From Lyophyllum atratum (Eukaryota > Basidiomycota > Agaricomycetes > Agaricales > Lyophyllaceae), in assembly GCA_014905825.1 (NCBI GenBank), contig JACGCN010000033.1:1-64000 (forward strand): DNA of 64,000 nt, given 5' to 3'. Below, piece after piece: positions 44,127 through 57,330 of the stretch. Within the stretch, counting starts at the first letter, position 1, and each line of letters opens with the position of its first letter. The position numbers and the translations under genes are program-made. Under the pieces are notes generated by a model. It worked only from the letters and a program-made list of their open reading frames with translations, was not told where the DNA came from and made no database searches.

Positions 44127-45100
44127 AGAGTGAGGGTACGACTGTTGCCGAACGGGGAGGGGTAGGCTGTATGAGATGGAAGAATCTAGTAGCGGGTTAT
44201 AAGCTTATAGCTGCACCGTGCTCCGATGGGAACAATTTAGTAGTTACACGTACAACACACACCGATGCGAAGCAGTGATTCAACGTGAGCTTCAGATCAG
44301 TCATCGATGTACAAATTGGTGAACGCTGAAGAATTCCCTCCCATACATGATGGTTGCGCTGCGAAGGTCGATGTACGTCCACGACGATCGCAATGGCATG
44401 ATCTGCCATCCATTGCACTCTCCTATAGCAGCTAGAGAGAGGCCAATAAGATACGAAGCGAATAACCACCTCCAACTCAGCATCAGACAGGTCAAATAAA
44501 GATGAACAACTACCTTTAAGTTTGTATCCACGGCGCTCATCATCATGGGCCACGTAGCCAGTTCTTTGATAGAATTACTCCATGCCCCCCAAGTCCTATT
44601 GCGCCTGGGCTGTGGCTCGGTGAATTTCTGTGTCTTTTTTCTTCCATGATGGTAGGACAGCGAGAGCATTGGGTTAATGAATAACGCGAATCGACCAGCG
44701 TAAGGTTTTGAGCACGTTGAATGGCATGAAAGACGGTGACCCAGCTGGATGCCTGCGCGGCTATGGTGCGACCCAATCCAATAAAAGAGCCAACGGTGCA
44801 CATGAATCATTCCTGATGATCGAGATGGATATATAGGGACAAGAGAAAAGACACGGGGGCATCTGGGAGGAAGACCATAAGAGTCTGTTGAATGGCATCT
44901 CACGAAGCAAAGATACGGATGATCATGCACACACAAGAACAGATGATGACGGCCGAGCGCGTCGGATTCTGGCTCAACAATGGTGGTTAGCGACCGTCAG
45001 CTCTCGAGTACGTAGGTCATTTGGAAATTGAAGCCTTGGAGTAGCTACCCACTGCGCAGGAGCTGACCGGAGTGAGGAAACCGAAAGGTGAACGTCCAAG
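44127..45100. other. Intergenic
   Basis: A 211-codon minus-strand frame (44301-44936) is open but rich in Cys, His and Trp in no pattern, and I do not regard it as a gene. Nothing else is seen. Confidence 0.4.
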
Positions 45101-45104
45101 AAAG

Positions 45105-46190
45105 AGAACGGACGTCGGAATTGAGACCGAAGGAAGAACCTCCGATGTTTGGATTCGTGGTGGTGGCCAAACATGACGGAACCTGACGCTGCCTCCTCCG
45201 AGATATCTTTCACCTCCGATCCTCCAAAATATCAAGGTCCACGTTACGCCTTGCCTTTCTGCGTTCAAAGAATCGACATCTGACCCGATAGGCTCTGTTA
45301 TTCAACTTCACTTCTCCTTCCTTCTAAGCTCCAACGCTGACCCTTGCGCGTGTGGTCGACGGCGACCGAGGCCTGTTCCGGTGATATCACGACGTTGATG
45401 GGTCAAGACGGCGACCATGAATCTGGAGGAATGAATGATGGGTGCGAAACTGCTACGTGATGTGGGGCGGCGATTGGCGCCAGCCGCTTGGATGCACTGC
45501 CAGGTGCGTTGCTCATTCCGTCGTTCTTATTCTTTACGACGCCTTGACCCTCTTGTCTTGATGTACCGCGTTCCTTCTCCTGCCTCGCGATGACGGTACT
45601 GATATTCTTCTCCAGATACTCAGTAGGCTCGCCAACGACGAATCATCCGCGGAAGCCATACAAGCCAGATCGCTCTCATCACGTCTCGAGCCTCGGGTCG
45701 TGGAGCTATGGGCGCAACGATGGGTGTCGCGGTGACGGTTATGGGAGGTTAGCCAGGCGTAAAGGTAGGTCCGGGTCTCCTACCTTCTAATCCCGTGCTG
45801 AAGGTCTGGAAGTCCTCCTTCCGCTTTGTCATAAAGACGCTCGCATTGTACGAGCTCGAGGACATAATTCTGGACCGGACCGCACGTTCGACATCTAAGA
45901 ATCAGAAGACGCATATCACCGTTATTGGGCTTCCTTGCTCTGGACATCCGCAAGCTGGTGAGGGCGAGGTTCCCGATGGAGATGGACGGCGCCTTTTCCT
46001 GTGTGCTGTCTCTCAGGTGCGTTTCTTCATCATATTAACCAATCCATCTTAACGGAAGGCCCGCGTTGTTCCAGCTTTTGAAGAAACGGTGCTCTCATCC
46101 TCGAGAGGCCCTTTCAGGCCAGGGATAGCTTTGGGAACGAAAGCTCGTGAATGGCTCGGCTCGTCTCGCAGCGTCTTTCAAAGGCGATGT
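45105..46190 (+). CDS. Diverged gene copy B of unknown family (fragmentary)
   Basis: Paralogue of the sequence at 41190-42300, better preserved. Readable parts are MGAKLLRDVGRRLAPAAWM, then FLLLPRDDGTDILLQILSRL with LEPRVVELWAQRWVSR. Further on, FVIKTLALYELEDIILD and HITVIGLPCSGHPQAGEGE are joined across an intron (GTGCGTTTCTTC...GGAAG, about 46018-46060) to ARVVPAFEETVLSSSRGPF. The end is near 46187. I cannot build one uninterrupted frame, so some exons are missing or the gene is decayed. No domain is recognised. Confidence 0.35.
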
Positions 46191-46194
46191 TCGT

Positions 46195-47622
46195 AGGCGC
46201 ACGGATGTCCTGCCCCGGCCGGGCTGATTCTCGAGGCGCGAGAAACCTTTTTGATGGGCACGGGCGGGCGATGAGTTGTCGTTCTGTATATTCAATGTGC
46301 TTACGATCTGTAGGCTTTCTTTGGATCTCTAAAATGACTCCGGGTGCATGTTCTTTGTCAATTAGTGGTCTGACGTTGTCCTTCCGAGTCGTGGTCACTG
46401 CCCCGACGTGTTTCCTTGGAAAAAGCTCACTTCGTCCAACTCTTCCCTCTTCCATTCCATAGATATAGAATTGTGTTCACGCTCCCGTTCCCCATCCTGC
46501 GAGATCGCGACCGTGTCCATGCTGGCGAAACGGATCCGGAAATGCCGCGTTGATCAAGATTCAGCGGTCACTGACAATCATCAGAATTCCTGTAATTATG
46601 TAAGTCCAGTAAGGGTTGCTTGGTTAGCCGCCAGAACCTGGCGGAGGTACGAGCTGCGACGAGGGAGTGGGGCTGGACGTTGGCAGAGCCTGTGAGCGCA
46701 AAGTTGATGCATCATTGACATTATGATGGTTCTAAGTCACGCAAGGAAGCGTAATTATTCAATATCCGCTCTTTGCTTCAACTTGTGATCATCTTCATTC
46801 AAGGCCATTCAAGGCCTGGTAACTCTTCGAAATCGGATATTGCACTCGCCGTTGACTTCAGAAGTCGAAAATCCACCGTAAGTATTTTCATGATAGATGT
46901 TAGAGTCAAAGTGTCAAAGAAAAACAGGAACCGCTACCCGCACGGTCGAGGAGTCGAATGTTTGATGTAAGCCTCCTGGAATTGGTCTACGGGTTTATAG
47001 CAATGGAGGACTCCCGAGGTTGAGACACTATCATCGCCTTCTTTGATATATCACGGATGTCCGGACCAACCGGAGGCACCATAACTGTAGCCAGTCTTCC
47101 TTATCTCCCCGACACGACCATCGCGCGCCCATTCAGAAACCTATACGTGTAAAAATATAACGGAGGGTGATGATCAGTTGCGAGCTGTCAGTAGTCGACA
47201 CAACCTGGCAATCGCGGCACACGGTATCAACCCAGCAACACCATTTTCATCACATCATTGTAACTTATATCGGTTCTTGGGCAGCTTCTTCAATGACATC
47301 TTGACGCCTAACCCGTACCATGATCTATGAGGACATGATCATCGCGATCCGCAATGAATACCTGGAAAATCGGTAGGTAGATAAGATGCGATCATCTATC
47401 GTCGAGTTCTCAACAACTCCTCACTCAGTTGCAATCGAGATGTTAGCTCACAAGCCACAGGCAGGTTTGAGCCAAGTTATCCTATTCCGTCAAGGATCAT
47501 GTACTTGGAATAAATGAGAATAATGTTAAAGATTCGCGCCAATTTAATCCTGCTGCAGCTTTGAAGTGTAAACCCGAAGACGAAGCAATGATTGTGGCCT
47601 AATTTGTTCCTGGACTGGCTTC
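46195..47622. other. Interval without a confident gene
   Basis: Short plus-strand frames near 46460-46700 and 46770-46970 have no splice support. The part just below 47620 is the 3' flank of the laccase gene. Confidence 0.4.
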
Positions 47623-49962
47623 TAGTGATCGCTCGCTGGAAGAGCATCGTACGTGGGACAAAGATCCTCCCAGGCAGCTGGGCACAGGATGAGTGACGAA
47701 GCTCTAGTAGTATGACTCGTCGAAAGGATTACTCACCGGGCTTAGACTGGATGGAAACGGTATCTGTATCTTCAGCGAAGACGACGGCCAGACCGCTGGA
47801 GAGTAAACGAAACGTCAGTGGACCGTTTGATCTAGTCGCATCGATAGCAGCTCACATTTCAAGATGCCAGTCAATGTGGCTTGAACACATTTTCATTACG
47901 AAGGCGCGAAGAGAACATATTTGTTGACAGCTCACCAATGCAAGATCCAGGGTCCAGGGTTGTCGGTGGTGAAACGGAAGGTGACGTTGTCACTGGTGGC
48001 GCCTCCAATAGAGACGACGTCGCGACGCACCTGCGAAAACAATTAGCTTCGCATCAACTATGGCGAAGATGATATCACGTACTGGGTTATCGTAGTTGTA
48101 TACAGAACTTCCAGCGCTTCGGATGACATCGAAGGTATGCTACGGGGATACAAGGAATCAGCTATATGATCGCTCGGTGAGCGGAAATGACTGAAAGTCT
48201 TACCCCATGCAAATGGAAAGGATGCTACCATCAGAGTTGAGCGTGAGTATAGTGCGACGGCGAGGCAGGTATGTACTCACGGGGCTCCCAACAGTCCCAC
48301 CGGGGATTGAGATTTCGATAACCTTGTTGGGTGGCAAAGCATAAACGCTCCCACCAGGTAGTAGATCCTGCGCAGTGCGAGCGCCGCTGATGATCTGGAG
48401 CAAGACAGGGGCGCTCGGAGGGGCGAAGTGTGCGCCGTTGACGGTGAATTGGGCATTTGCAAATGCAATGGCCAAGTTGATCGAGACATCAGCACCACCA
48501 GCATTGTGGGCTCCGGGTGCGCCGGGGTTGGTCAGTGGGTGCAGATTGGTCTCCAGCATCGGGTTGGAAAGTGAAGACGTCGTGGTAGGGTCAGCAACCG
48601 CAGCCCCTGAATAGCGAAGGATAGCTGAGTTGATACCCCCTGTGAAATCGGTACCCTTGCCGACATTAGGCTTCGCGCGAATCCAATAGTTGTCGACGGC
48701 CTGGTTGGCGACGAGGACGAAGGAATAACGTTGGCCTGCGAAGATTTGGATGGAGTCAACTGGCAAGGGCGTGACGTTGACGCCGTCAACTTCGATGATG
48801 TTCTGTGGAGCATTTATCAGGGCCGACCCGCTTCAAAAACACGTCACGCCACATGGACATACCAAGGTGTGTCCGTCGATCGAGAAGATGTAGTTGGGGT
48901 CGCAAGAAATGGAGACAAGGCGGAAGCGGTAGCGCTTACTTTTCCTGACGTTGATGATGGACAAAGGGGAGGTTGCACCAGCGGGCGTTCGCCCGAGACC
49001 ATTGATGAGAGTCGCATCAGGAGTCGGAACCAATCCAGCCGAGGGCGCCGGGACATGATACCTTGATGATCGGGTGAGTATCAGTCAGAAGGGGAGAGTT
49101 CAACGCGACGACTAACCAATCTGCGAGAGTGATAACGGTCGAATCTGAGAGACGAAATCTAAGAACTGGTGTCAAAAAGCCGAGGCGAGGGAAAAAGCGA
49201 ACCGTCATCAACATCATAACTGACAAGAAGTTATTAGAAGGATGTCACAGTCGATTTGAAAACGGTTCTTACAGTGGTTTGTATGGATCGTCTGGGTCAT
49301 ATACCACGAAGGCTCCACGCAGCCCATCGCAATATTGTGTTGCTGTGAAGAACGAAGGTAACATATAGTTCAGGAAGCGATCAAGTGCGACTCACATAGA
49401 TGAGAATGGTACCAAAAAGTACCGGCCTGATCCGGAACAGAGAAGTCATAGAGGAACGAGTGTCCAGGTGCGATCGGGCACTGAGTTACACCTACAGGAC
49501 CATCCGCCCAACTAGATCCCTTCTGGAAGAATCCGTGCCAATGCTAAGATGAGACGGTTAGGGTGCGGTACAAAGGTGCTTGGCACTTCGACGTACGATG
49601 CTAGTACTCTTCAACATGGTATTATCGGTCAAGGAGTCGATAACATTCAGTTGGAACCTGTCCCCCTAGTAGCGGCATCAGAACCAGGAACGCGCGACAG
49701 ATAGAGGGTGGCTTACCTTGTTCCCGGTGATGAGAGGGCCAGGAAATGCGACGTTAGTCTCTGTGCTCCCAGCTAAGACAGCCCTAGAAGTCAGTCATTT
49801 GTCAGTCCTAAGATAGTAATAGCTGCTGAGGAGAAGAATGTACGAGCGGGTGAAGCCATCAGGCGCGATGTTGGCGTTCAGGATGTGCAGATCGGTGATA
49901 GGACCGACCCCAGCATAGGCTGCAGCTATGAGAGAGAACACAAATGAAGTCGACAAGAGCAT
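47623..49962 (-). CDS. Laccase (multicopper oxidase)
   Basis: A complete gene with about 14 short introns, encoding a secreted blue multicopper oxidase of roughly 515 residues that oxidises phenols while reducing oxygen to water. The start [20 protein letters not shown] is a signal peptide (ATG at 49962). All four fungal laccase signatures are present: [39 protein letters not shown], and HCHIDWHLEIGL. The last supplies the type 1 copper Cys; the residue ten after it is Leu, as in medium-to-high potential laccases. The acidic [11 protein letters not shown] and the C-terminal [11 protein letters not shown] also fit. The exon giving HIDWHLE is only about 24 bp. It is divergent from a small secreted protein gene, sharing about 540 bp of promoter. 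Confidence 0.95.
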
Positions 49963-50500
49963 GTCTTCAGTGGTCGAGACACGAAGATCTTCTAGATTGA
50001 AGCAACATGACATTCAAACGCCCTTTTATTTGAAAACCGTGAGTATGAGCCGTAGGCCAGATGATACATCAGCCCCAAGGACTTACCTCCCCTCTTCTCA
50101 CACATATCGGCGCAGCGTCGTCGTGCGCCGTCGGTTCCGCATGTCAGCTACGAAAAAGACAGATATGGTGTGAATAATGGAAATGAAGGGTCGTATTCCG
50201 ACAGCGACCAGTCCGGGTGCGCTAGGAGGAGCAGTGCCTTAAATGTGAGAAGTCACACGACAAAACTGGTCAGCAGAACATTCAAGGGCGAGAAAGCTGA
50301 GACGAGACCTTTGTTTTTCGGGCTAGTTACTAATGCGGAAGTACGGCAGCGAAATGAGCGCGGGAGTTGCCACTCAAGCAGCAACACTGTCGTGAGATCG
50401 GAGAAGTTGACTGCGCGATTTGAATGAGCCAATAGTAGATCCAGACACATATAAGGGCGAGCGAACCTACCCATACGGTCAAGTCCCCATTCTTATAACG
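49963..50500. promoter_or_regulatory. Shared promoter region of laccase and small secreted protein genes
   Basis: This is the 538-bp interval between two divergent start codons. A TATA-like ACATATAAGGG lies at about 50446-50456, some 45-55 bp upstream of the plus-strand ATG at 50501. The interval contains no convincing exon. Confidence 0.5.
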
Positions 50501-50821
50501 ATGTTGTGCAGATCTTTCTTCGCTGCTGTTGCCCTTGTTGCTGCTTCTAACGCTGCGGTACGTGATCACTCTCTCGAAGTAGATGCTACACAGTCGCTCA
50601 ACAGTTCCCAGACTGTTCCCGAAGGCAAAGTCCTTACTGCAGAGAGAGTATACCACACCGTCATCGATGAATCTCCGTTCTTGGTAGATAGAACCACAGT
50701 GGTGGTGTGGACGTAAGCAAGACAAGAACATGTTTCTTTGTTACCAAGAACTCACCATCTTTGCAGGCAAAGCCCAAGCGTTACTGCTACGTCGAGCATA
50801 GTCATTGCAACTCCTGCCTGA
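50501..50821 (+). CDS. Small secreted protein
   Basis: Two exons, 50501-50712 and 50767-50821, intron GTAAGC...TGCAG, stop TGA at 50819-50821; about 88 residues. The start MLCRSFFAAVALVAASNAAV is a clear signal peptide. The mature part has no cysteine, is Ser/Thr/Val-rich, and ends TQSPSVTATSSIVIATPA. The ATG lies about 50 bp downstream of a TATA-like element. Small secreted proteins of this sort are common in agaricomycetes, some acting as effectors or wall components; no family is recognised here. Confidence 0.65.
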
Positions 50822-53800
50822 TGCCCGTGTCAGTCGAATTCGACCAAGTGACCGACCATCATGACTTACTTAGACGTAGTAGGGAATAGACTCGCTACTG
50901 CTGCCAATATGCCTCTGACCAAGCTCGAATCTTAAACTCCGTATGACACTACCGAATGTTGGTTCGATGATCAATAGTTGCTAACGTAGATCTGTTGATC
51001 TGAGTAAGATACATATCAGTTTTGACGAGTTGCAATCTGCAAGGCTATCGAGGCCAGTTCCCGAATAACGCTGCTTGTGTCGACGCAGATTTCTGATGGC
51101 ATGCATTCGTCGGACATATGCCGCCCCGTTCAAAGGCCAAGGTGTGTGAGAGCCAGTTCATATGTGATAAACATCCATGAAAGCCGAACTTATCAGACCT
51201 GAGCGTGTTTTGTGATGACAATCACGGAGAGAGAAGTCCAGGAGAAGCAATTCAGCCGCCCTGAATAGGACGATAGATGATTTGGTAGGCACAGATTCCA
51301 AGTTACACCAAGAGTTAGACGATGGCGGGAAGATTGAAAAGCGTGCCTGTTGTCGTAAGACCATCAAGGCAAACAACCGTACACGATACAAAATATCCAC
51401 GTCTTGTCCTACCATCCCAAGAAATGGCCGATTCAGAACACTCCATATCCATCGATTCCAGCCCAACTCCACTATAGCCCTGGATGAGCGTTCGTTTGAT
51501 ATTCCCTTTATGGCGCGCACGTTTCTTGATCATTAAGTTACGCTTTACACCTGTCTTTTCGTCAATCAAACGTTCAAAGTCGCGCCCTGGTAGGCTGCAG
51601 AGATCGGTTGCGCTGGCTTTACGACCCGAACACCCAGATCTTCGAGCGTGCCTGAGAAGCATCCGCCGGCACTGTTACTACGTTGTATGCTCTCACCAAC
51701 ACATGCCGATCTTTTGTTCGCAGCATCATCTCATCTCCCCTGACTCGGTACCGTAGGTGTTCTCACGAATTGTGTCATGTACGCTTTTCCATTTCCAAGA
51801 CAAAAGGGCTTTCGTCATAGTCCACGCGGAATACCCCTCATCTCGCGGTAAAACACTCTCGCGGCGCAGACGGATTCGAAGATGTAGGGCTGAGCCTCTT
51901 GTGACCGTTCATTATCCCCGGCACCGTTTCTTAATGTTGGAGGTACTGGACGTACCACTGTCTCCGCGATGAAGCCCGTGAAAGCATTCTACATTCCAGG
52001 CGCGTGCTCAGATCTTAACTTGGTGTCGTTTCGTAGATCGAGGCTTGGGAGGTAAGTAGCGGCTCCGAACATGGACCTGGCGATATTTGTCGAGTTTCAA
52101 CCGCTTCTCGCAGTCTTTCACGAATTCTGAAGCTCACTACACACAGCCTGTCCACCTCAGAACCTATCCGTCCTCTAAAGTCCTCCGTCGTTGGGTATCT
52201 TAGCAACTTTTAATCATCTTTCGTATGACTGTAACCTTTCTTGTCAATTTGTTTCTGACACCGCCCTTTCTCAGAATTAAGCGTTGATTATGATCTGTGT
52301 TCATACAGAATGCTCACCGTTGACATGATCTGATGCGCCATCGTCTGGGAAAGGACTCTAGCGGGTACTTAATCACGCGACCCTCGGCTCCTCCATGCGT
52401 ACTTGTCTGAAGGTCTACATACCAAGTTGACAGCTACGATGCCGGCCGAACCTGTACCTACGTACGTCATCCCGCCATCGCTCTCTGCGATGATCGCTCA
52501 GAGAATGAGGATCACGCTAAGGGGTCAGCTGCCGGCCCAGGTACGAGTACCAGTAAGTCATCGGCCACCCTCAAACGGAGTTTGTCTCTGTGCCTGTATC
52601 ACATATGTACCTTATTGCTTATTATTGCCTCACCTGAAGGAGTTCTCTGGCGGACGTCGGAGGGACCGCGGTGGTACATCCAAATCAACAACGCGTTCAT
52701 GATAGGGCGCGCGCTAAAAATAGCATCGCGACGTGAGTTGGCGCCCCGTCATCGACTGTCAAGGCTGCGAGAAACGAACGCGCTGTATCTTCTCTAAGGA
52801 CGCTATCGACATACCTATCATCTGCGAGGAGGATCCGTCTCAGCCCAGGCTAAACATGCGTTCCCAAGAATCAACACAATGTCCGGATCACTAGACTTGT
52901 GGTCGATACGGCTGACTATCTCAGAGGAAGTAGTGTTCGATCGCTCCCGCAGCTACCGGAGCAAGTAAACCCAGAACCGTAATCCTCTCACGGAAGCTCT
53001 GATTGCGATGGAGAATTTATGTTGCGATGGGAATAAGAGTTGGTGATTCGTGCTGCGCTTGCTTCAAAATCGCGCGAAACTTGGAGGGCATATGCAGTAG
53101 CTAGAAGGGGTAAGCTATGTAGGCGTACGCGAGATCGGACAATGGGGCTGTAGTGCGGGGTCCATCCAGAAGGGTGACTACGACAGCCGCAGAATGAGAA
53201 GACTGCGCAAAGAACTCTGGAAACATATCATTCGTTCAACCAGGTTGCTCCATCCGCGGCGGAAACGGTGTTCCACCACATCGACTAGTAACCCTTGCAT
53301 GACGACTCGTACGCGGTATCGCAAATCTAGCGCAAAGAAAGACAGCCGCCATGAGATTCTCAAATAAACATGATCCTGGGATACACCATATACCGAATGT
53401 CACTAAAGTTTGGTCGAAGGATGGTAAAGTATGAACGCACGGATCCGCCTCCCCCCTGCATGATCAACACCCGCTTCGCGTCCGCCGACTCCAACAATGG
53501 AGATGACAGCCTATCGAATGACGGTCTCACGTCATCCACACCACCATCGGCCCCGCCCCATGCGTACCACCAGTTCCATCCGACACAGCTACAGTCTACA
53601 GACGAACTCCCGCAATAGTACATCCGGCGACGCACTCCCGCCATGGCCCAGGCTAGCATACTCTGCTCCCGGGTCGCCCAAAAACGTTCGGGAGGGACGA
53701 AGGACCTGGTCCCGTGTGATACATCGTCCCAAGACCGGCATCCATCTCTATTTCAGCTCCGACAACTCAACGGGGCCATAAACATCTACGGGCCCAGGCT

Positions 53801-53960
53801 GGAAAACACGACTCCCTGTGGTACCGGGGCCAGGGCTCGGTTACCCTCCTCCCCTCATGCGGCTCCAATCTCAGCGCGACGCCGCCTTGTAACTGCGCAG
53901 AACTTCTGGACAACTATGCAAATTGAACGGGATCCGTGGCGTGTCGGAGGTGCGTGTGGG
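50822..53960. other. Long interval without a confident gene
   Basis: I see no chain of exons with splice support. A plus-strand fragment at about 52403-52550 reads VPTYVIPPSLSAMIAQRMRI and is followed by an intron-like GTACGAGTACCAG; it could be part of a decayed gene. Frames near 51158-51520 and 53360-53780 lack coding character. Confidence 0.4.
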
Positions 53961-53969
53961 TGTTGCAAT

Positions 53970-54651
53970 TCAACAAGACGGTCGATTAAGAGGCGAAAGA
54001 AATCCCTGCTGCTGATGGATCTTCATAGAGGAAATGGTCGGGCAGCGCAGTCGGGATCTTGGCCCTGGGAAGGGACGCGACACGGGGGCGGAAGGTAGGA
54101 GGACGTCGCAGCTCCTTGGGAGGTGGATGAGCATGGGAGTCGCGTTCGGATCCGATTCTATCACCATCTCGTTCTCAGAGAAGGGAGCAGAGTCGCACGA
54201 AAGACCTGCGAGGATGGTGGGGTCGTCGAGGGACATGAACCTAAAAGCGGGGAAGAAGCCGCCTTGCGCGTAGCGCTGGCGGTATGAGACTTGGGGGTGG
54301 AGGAGTCGGCGGTGTTCGCGGGATCCGGTGGATGCTGGTGCTGTTGATCCGTCGAGAGTATCTGTCGCATAGATAGTCAGAAAAAAGGTCGGACAAGACA
54401 AAAGAACGACGCACCGAGCGAGGAAACGTCTGGTGAAGAGGCATACTGTCCATGGGAAGATGAACCACGATTGGAGTGCTCGTGTTCGGGGTGAGAGGTA
54501 TGTGGGCGGCGGATACGGTGGGTCCCATGTATGTGATGATGGACGGAGTTATAAAACCGTCGGTGGTCGAGCAGACGCTCAGCGTGAGGTGATAAAAAGG
54601 CAAATGTTCGAGATTCCGAGGGGCGAATGTGTGCGGGTCCTCCGCTCCCAC
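53970..54651 (-). CDS. Possible gene, Pro/Ser-rich hypothetical protein
   Basis: One exon (upper part, to about 54411) reads MGPTVSAAHIPLTPNTST and HLPMDSMPLHQTFPRS, followed by an intron GTGCGTCG...CGACAG (about 54362-54411). Two downstream frames are open. The longer one contains RYAQGGFFPAFRFMSLDDPT and NEMVIESDPNATPMLIHLPR and appears more protein-like; the one that joins in frame ends after about 60 codons. The gene model is therefore unsettled and the family unknown. Confidence 0.35.
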
Positions 54652-54699
54652 GCACCTGCGATGTTGGGCGTGAGGGATGGACTGTCATGCGCGCACGTC

Positions 54700-56112
54700 C
54701 GAACATGGTTCGGCAAGCGGTAACGCTTCTAATGGACGGCGCTCTATCCGACCCGGTATGCGCAGACGCCAGAGTTTGGACCCCGTATGTCTGCGTAATC
54801 CCGACGCAGAAGTTGGCCCCCTGCGCTGGGGTGTCCCGATCGAGCGGGGGGTAGCAAATCTGTATGGGTGGGTGGCATAGTTAGTGGGCTGCAGTTAAGC
54901 AGGGCCTAACAAACGCACCACAAAGGCTCCGTCAACCTGGGGTTCGCTGTTCCCTCTCTTGCCATCTCACGTCCCTTTGAAAGCGCTGTTTCTATGTTGG
55001 TGTAGGTTAGATACAAGATAAGCCTGAGGGGCTGATCAGTACTTATATACAAGACAAAACCACAAATAGTACGGAATATAACTTACATTGGAAGACCCAG
55101 TGCACGGCAGGGGAGAGCAGGCTCAAGGCGAATGGCGGGAGGAGGCAAGAAGACGTGTGAACTTGCGTCATCCGAGCGTTCCGTTCCGATCACGGCGCGG
55201 AACACCGTTTTGGTTGACTTTATTGAAGTGTACCATAACCACCGCTGAGCAGCCACCCCAATCTCACGGTACCTCCTTTGGCGTTCATCGTTCTCGACCC
55301 AACTCCACATCTGCCTTCTTCATCCGACCTCCTACTCGTCCTGGGCGCTTCCGCCCGCAGCCGATTATAACTGCTGACACCTGCATCAGCTCTCACTCGA
55401 CCAGGAAATCATGCGCGCAGGGTTCTAACTCAGTGTGCTATCGGACCTATCTAGTATTAATTGCGTTGCTAAGCTATACACTAGAGCTTACCCTGGATCA
55501 CCGAAGCTTTGCGAGAGATGGTCAGATGCCATGTCAAGCCAACACATCGGGCAGGCATGGCGGGATTAGGATAGATAAGTAGAGGTAAGCGCTTCTCACG
55601 ATTGTTCTCGACCTTCCATAGCCTAGTGAGATGGCAGAACAAGAGCTAGTGAGGGTGAGCCTTTTCGGTGCGAGGAGCGATGATTCAATTTCGAATTGCC
55701 ATGCAACTAATGCTGCATGAGAACTTGTAGGAGCAGATGGAGTGGTAGTGGCATCAGTTGTCGCTGTGGAGTCAGTGGCTGATGCTGCAGAACTTGACAC
55801 CGTGCATCCTCCGCATGGGGAGTAGCACGCCTTGTATTCCGCGTCACGAGAGCAACGATGATCTCTTTGGTTGACAGCTACACGATAACGCAGTGGTAGT
55901 AACAAGAACGAATGTACTGTACATGAAAAGATTCAGGATACAACGCAAGATGTGCCAGCCATGTGCATCGTCAGTATTCAAAAATCTCCTTAGATCGTGG
56001 CCTTCCACCCTCGTTAGAAAATTTACAGCCTCATCTCAACACTCCGCACTCACTTCGTCCCGCAACACCAGAATCCCCAAACACACTCCATCTCCAACTC
56101 CCACACGCCTCC
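54700..56112. other. Interval with one possible small Cys-rich gene
   Basis: At about 55700-55905 on the minus strand a fragment reads HRCSRDAEYKACYSPCGGC followed by a Ser/Thr-rich stretch (TDSTATTDATTTPSAPTSS), as in small secreted Cys-rich proteins, but no start or signal peptide could be connected. Otherwise I see nothing. Confidence 0.3.
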
Positions 56113-57330
56113 CTACCACACGTTCGCCGGCGCGCGCCCAGTAGGCCGCTGCACCATCAACGCATACACGAACTTTGCCTCCCCCTTAGTCAGCCCCAGA
56201 CCCTGCGTCTCCAAGATACTCACAAAGCTCTCCTGCGAATGGCTCTCCTCGTACGCCTTCCTCAGCGTATCCGCCGCATCGTCCGTGTAATCGTGCGTCT
56301 CGAGGTAGAGACGGTACCAGTACCCCTCGACAGCCGGGGCGGGCTCCTCCACCCTCGTTGCCTTCTTCAGGCTCCGGCGCACAGTGGGGCTGGGCGAATC
56401 GTCGCCGTTGGGGAGCGTGGCGCCTGGGAAAGAGGGAACGATCAGGGATGCGATGCGTGCGGAATGGACATCGCGATACGGACCGAGGAGTTGTAAGTTG
56501 AACAATTGGGATGAGTAGCCAGTGAAGAGCCCGGCTCCACCACCCCCGCTGCCGCCCATATTCCCGTACGCTCCTCCCTGCCTCGGCGTCTGGGGCGTGC
56601 GGGTGACGTAAGACGCTTGCGACGATGGAGCCTTCTCAGGCGTGCCCCGCTTAGCGGGCTCAGTAGCACCAGGGCCTACAGGCCCTAACTCTTCACCGAC
56701 GTAGCTCTTCTTGTCCAAAGTATTCCCACCAGTGACCATGCACTTGAACGCCCCGTCAAACGCGCTGAACCGATCCACCTGGCGCCACCGCTCCGAATCC
56801 GCTTCCTCAAGGCTCCTTTCCGCGCCAGACCTATTTCAGTCGCATTTCAGCTCAACTCATCACGAAGTACATAGTGGAAGAAGAAGACGGAGGAGGAGTG
56901 GGGAAGAGAGGATCGCCCCTACCGTGTGATGTAAATCCCCACTCGCTTGCCCAACGTGACCGTCCAAAAGGTGTCCGTCAGAGCGTCCATGAGGCGACAG
57001 ACGTCCCCCCACGGCCGGAAGTCCGAAAGCGCCTGGACGAGCTCGCGCGGGGAGGCGACGCCGTAACGGTCCGCGATGGGCTGGAGGAGATCGAGGCACG
57101 CCTGTGCCGTTTCTGCTGTATCGCATTCGATGCCCAGGGGGAAGGAAGGGCGGCGCTTGCCGCCCACGGAGAAAGGCCTGTTTGGGAGGTTGTTAGCTTT
57201 TTGGGGACATGTGTGAAGGGGTGGGGAGAGAAGAGACGTACATGGTGCTGTAGATACCGCTCGTCTTGTCCCCGTGCGGGTTCTTGAGGTCTTTGGGGAG
57301 CACGAACGCGAAACGGCGAGAATCTGTCAT
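56113..57330 (-). CDS. Hypothetical protein, possibly RNase H1-N/viroplasmin-like
   Basis: Start ATG 57330 (MTDSRRFAFVLPKDLKNPHG). Introns GTACGTCTCTTC...AAACAG (about 57178-57242) and GTAGGGGCG...AATAG (about 56829-56922) give an in-frame product that ends APANVW at TAG 56113-56115. A segment FWTVTLGKRVGIYITR ... RWRQVDRFSAFDGAFKCMV resembles the (Y/W)xVxxGxxxGIY ... W..QV..F.GA.FK pattern of the RNase H1 N-terminal/viroplasmin fold, which binds RNA-DNA hybrids. A Gly-rich linker and a helical C-terminus (YEESHSQESFVSILETQGLG) follow. The fold assignment is tentative; the first 110 residues have no assigned function. Confidence 0.6.

Noticed and set aside
44301..44936. 211-codon minus-strand frame
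   Set aside because: Rich in scattered Cys, His and Trp without pattern; no start context or relatives recognised.
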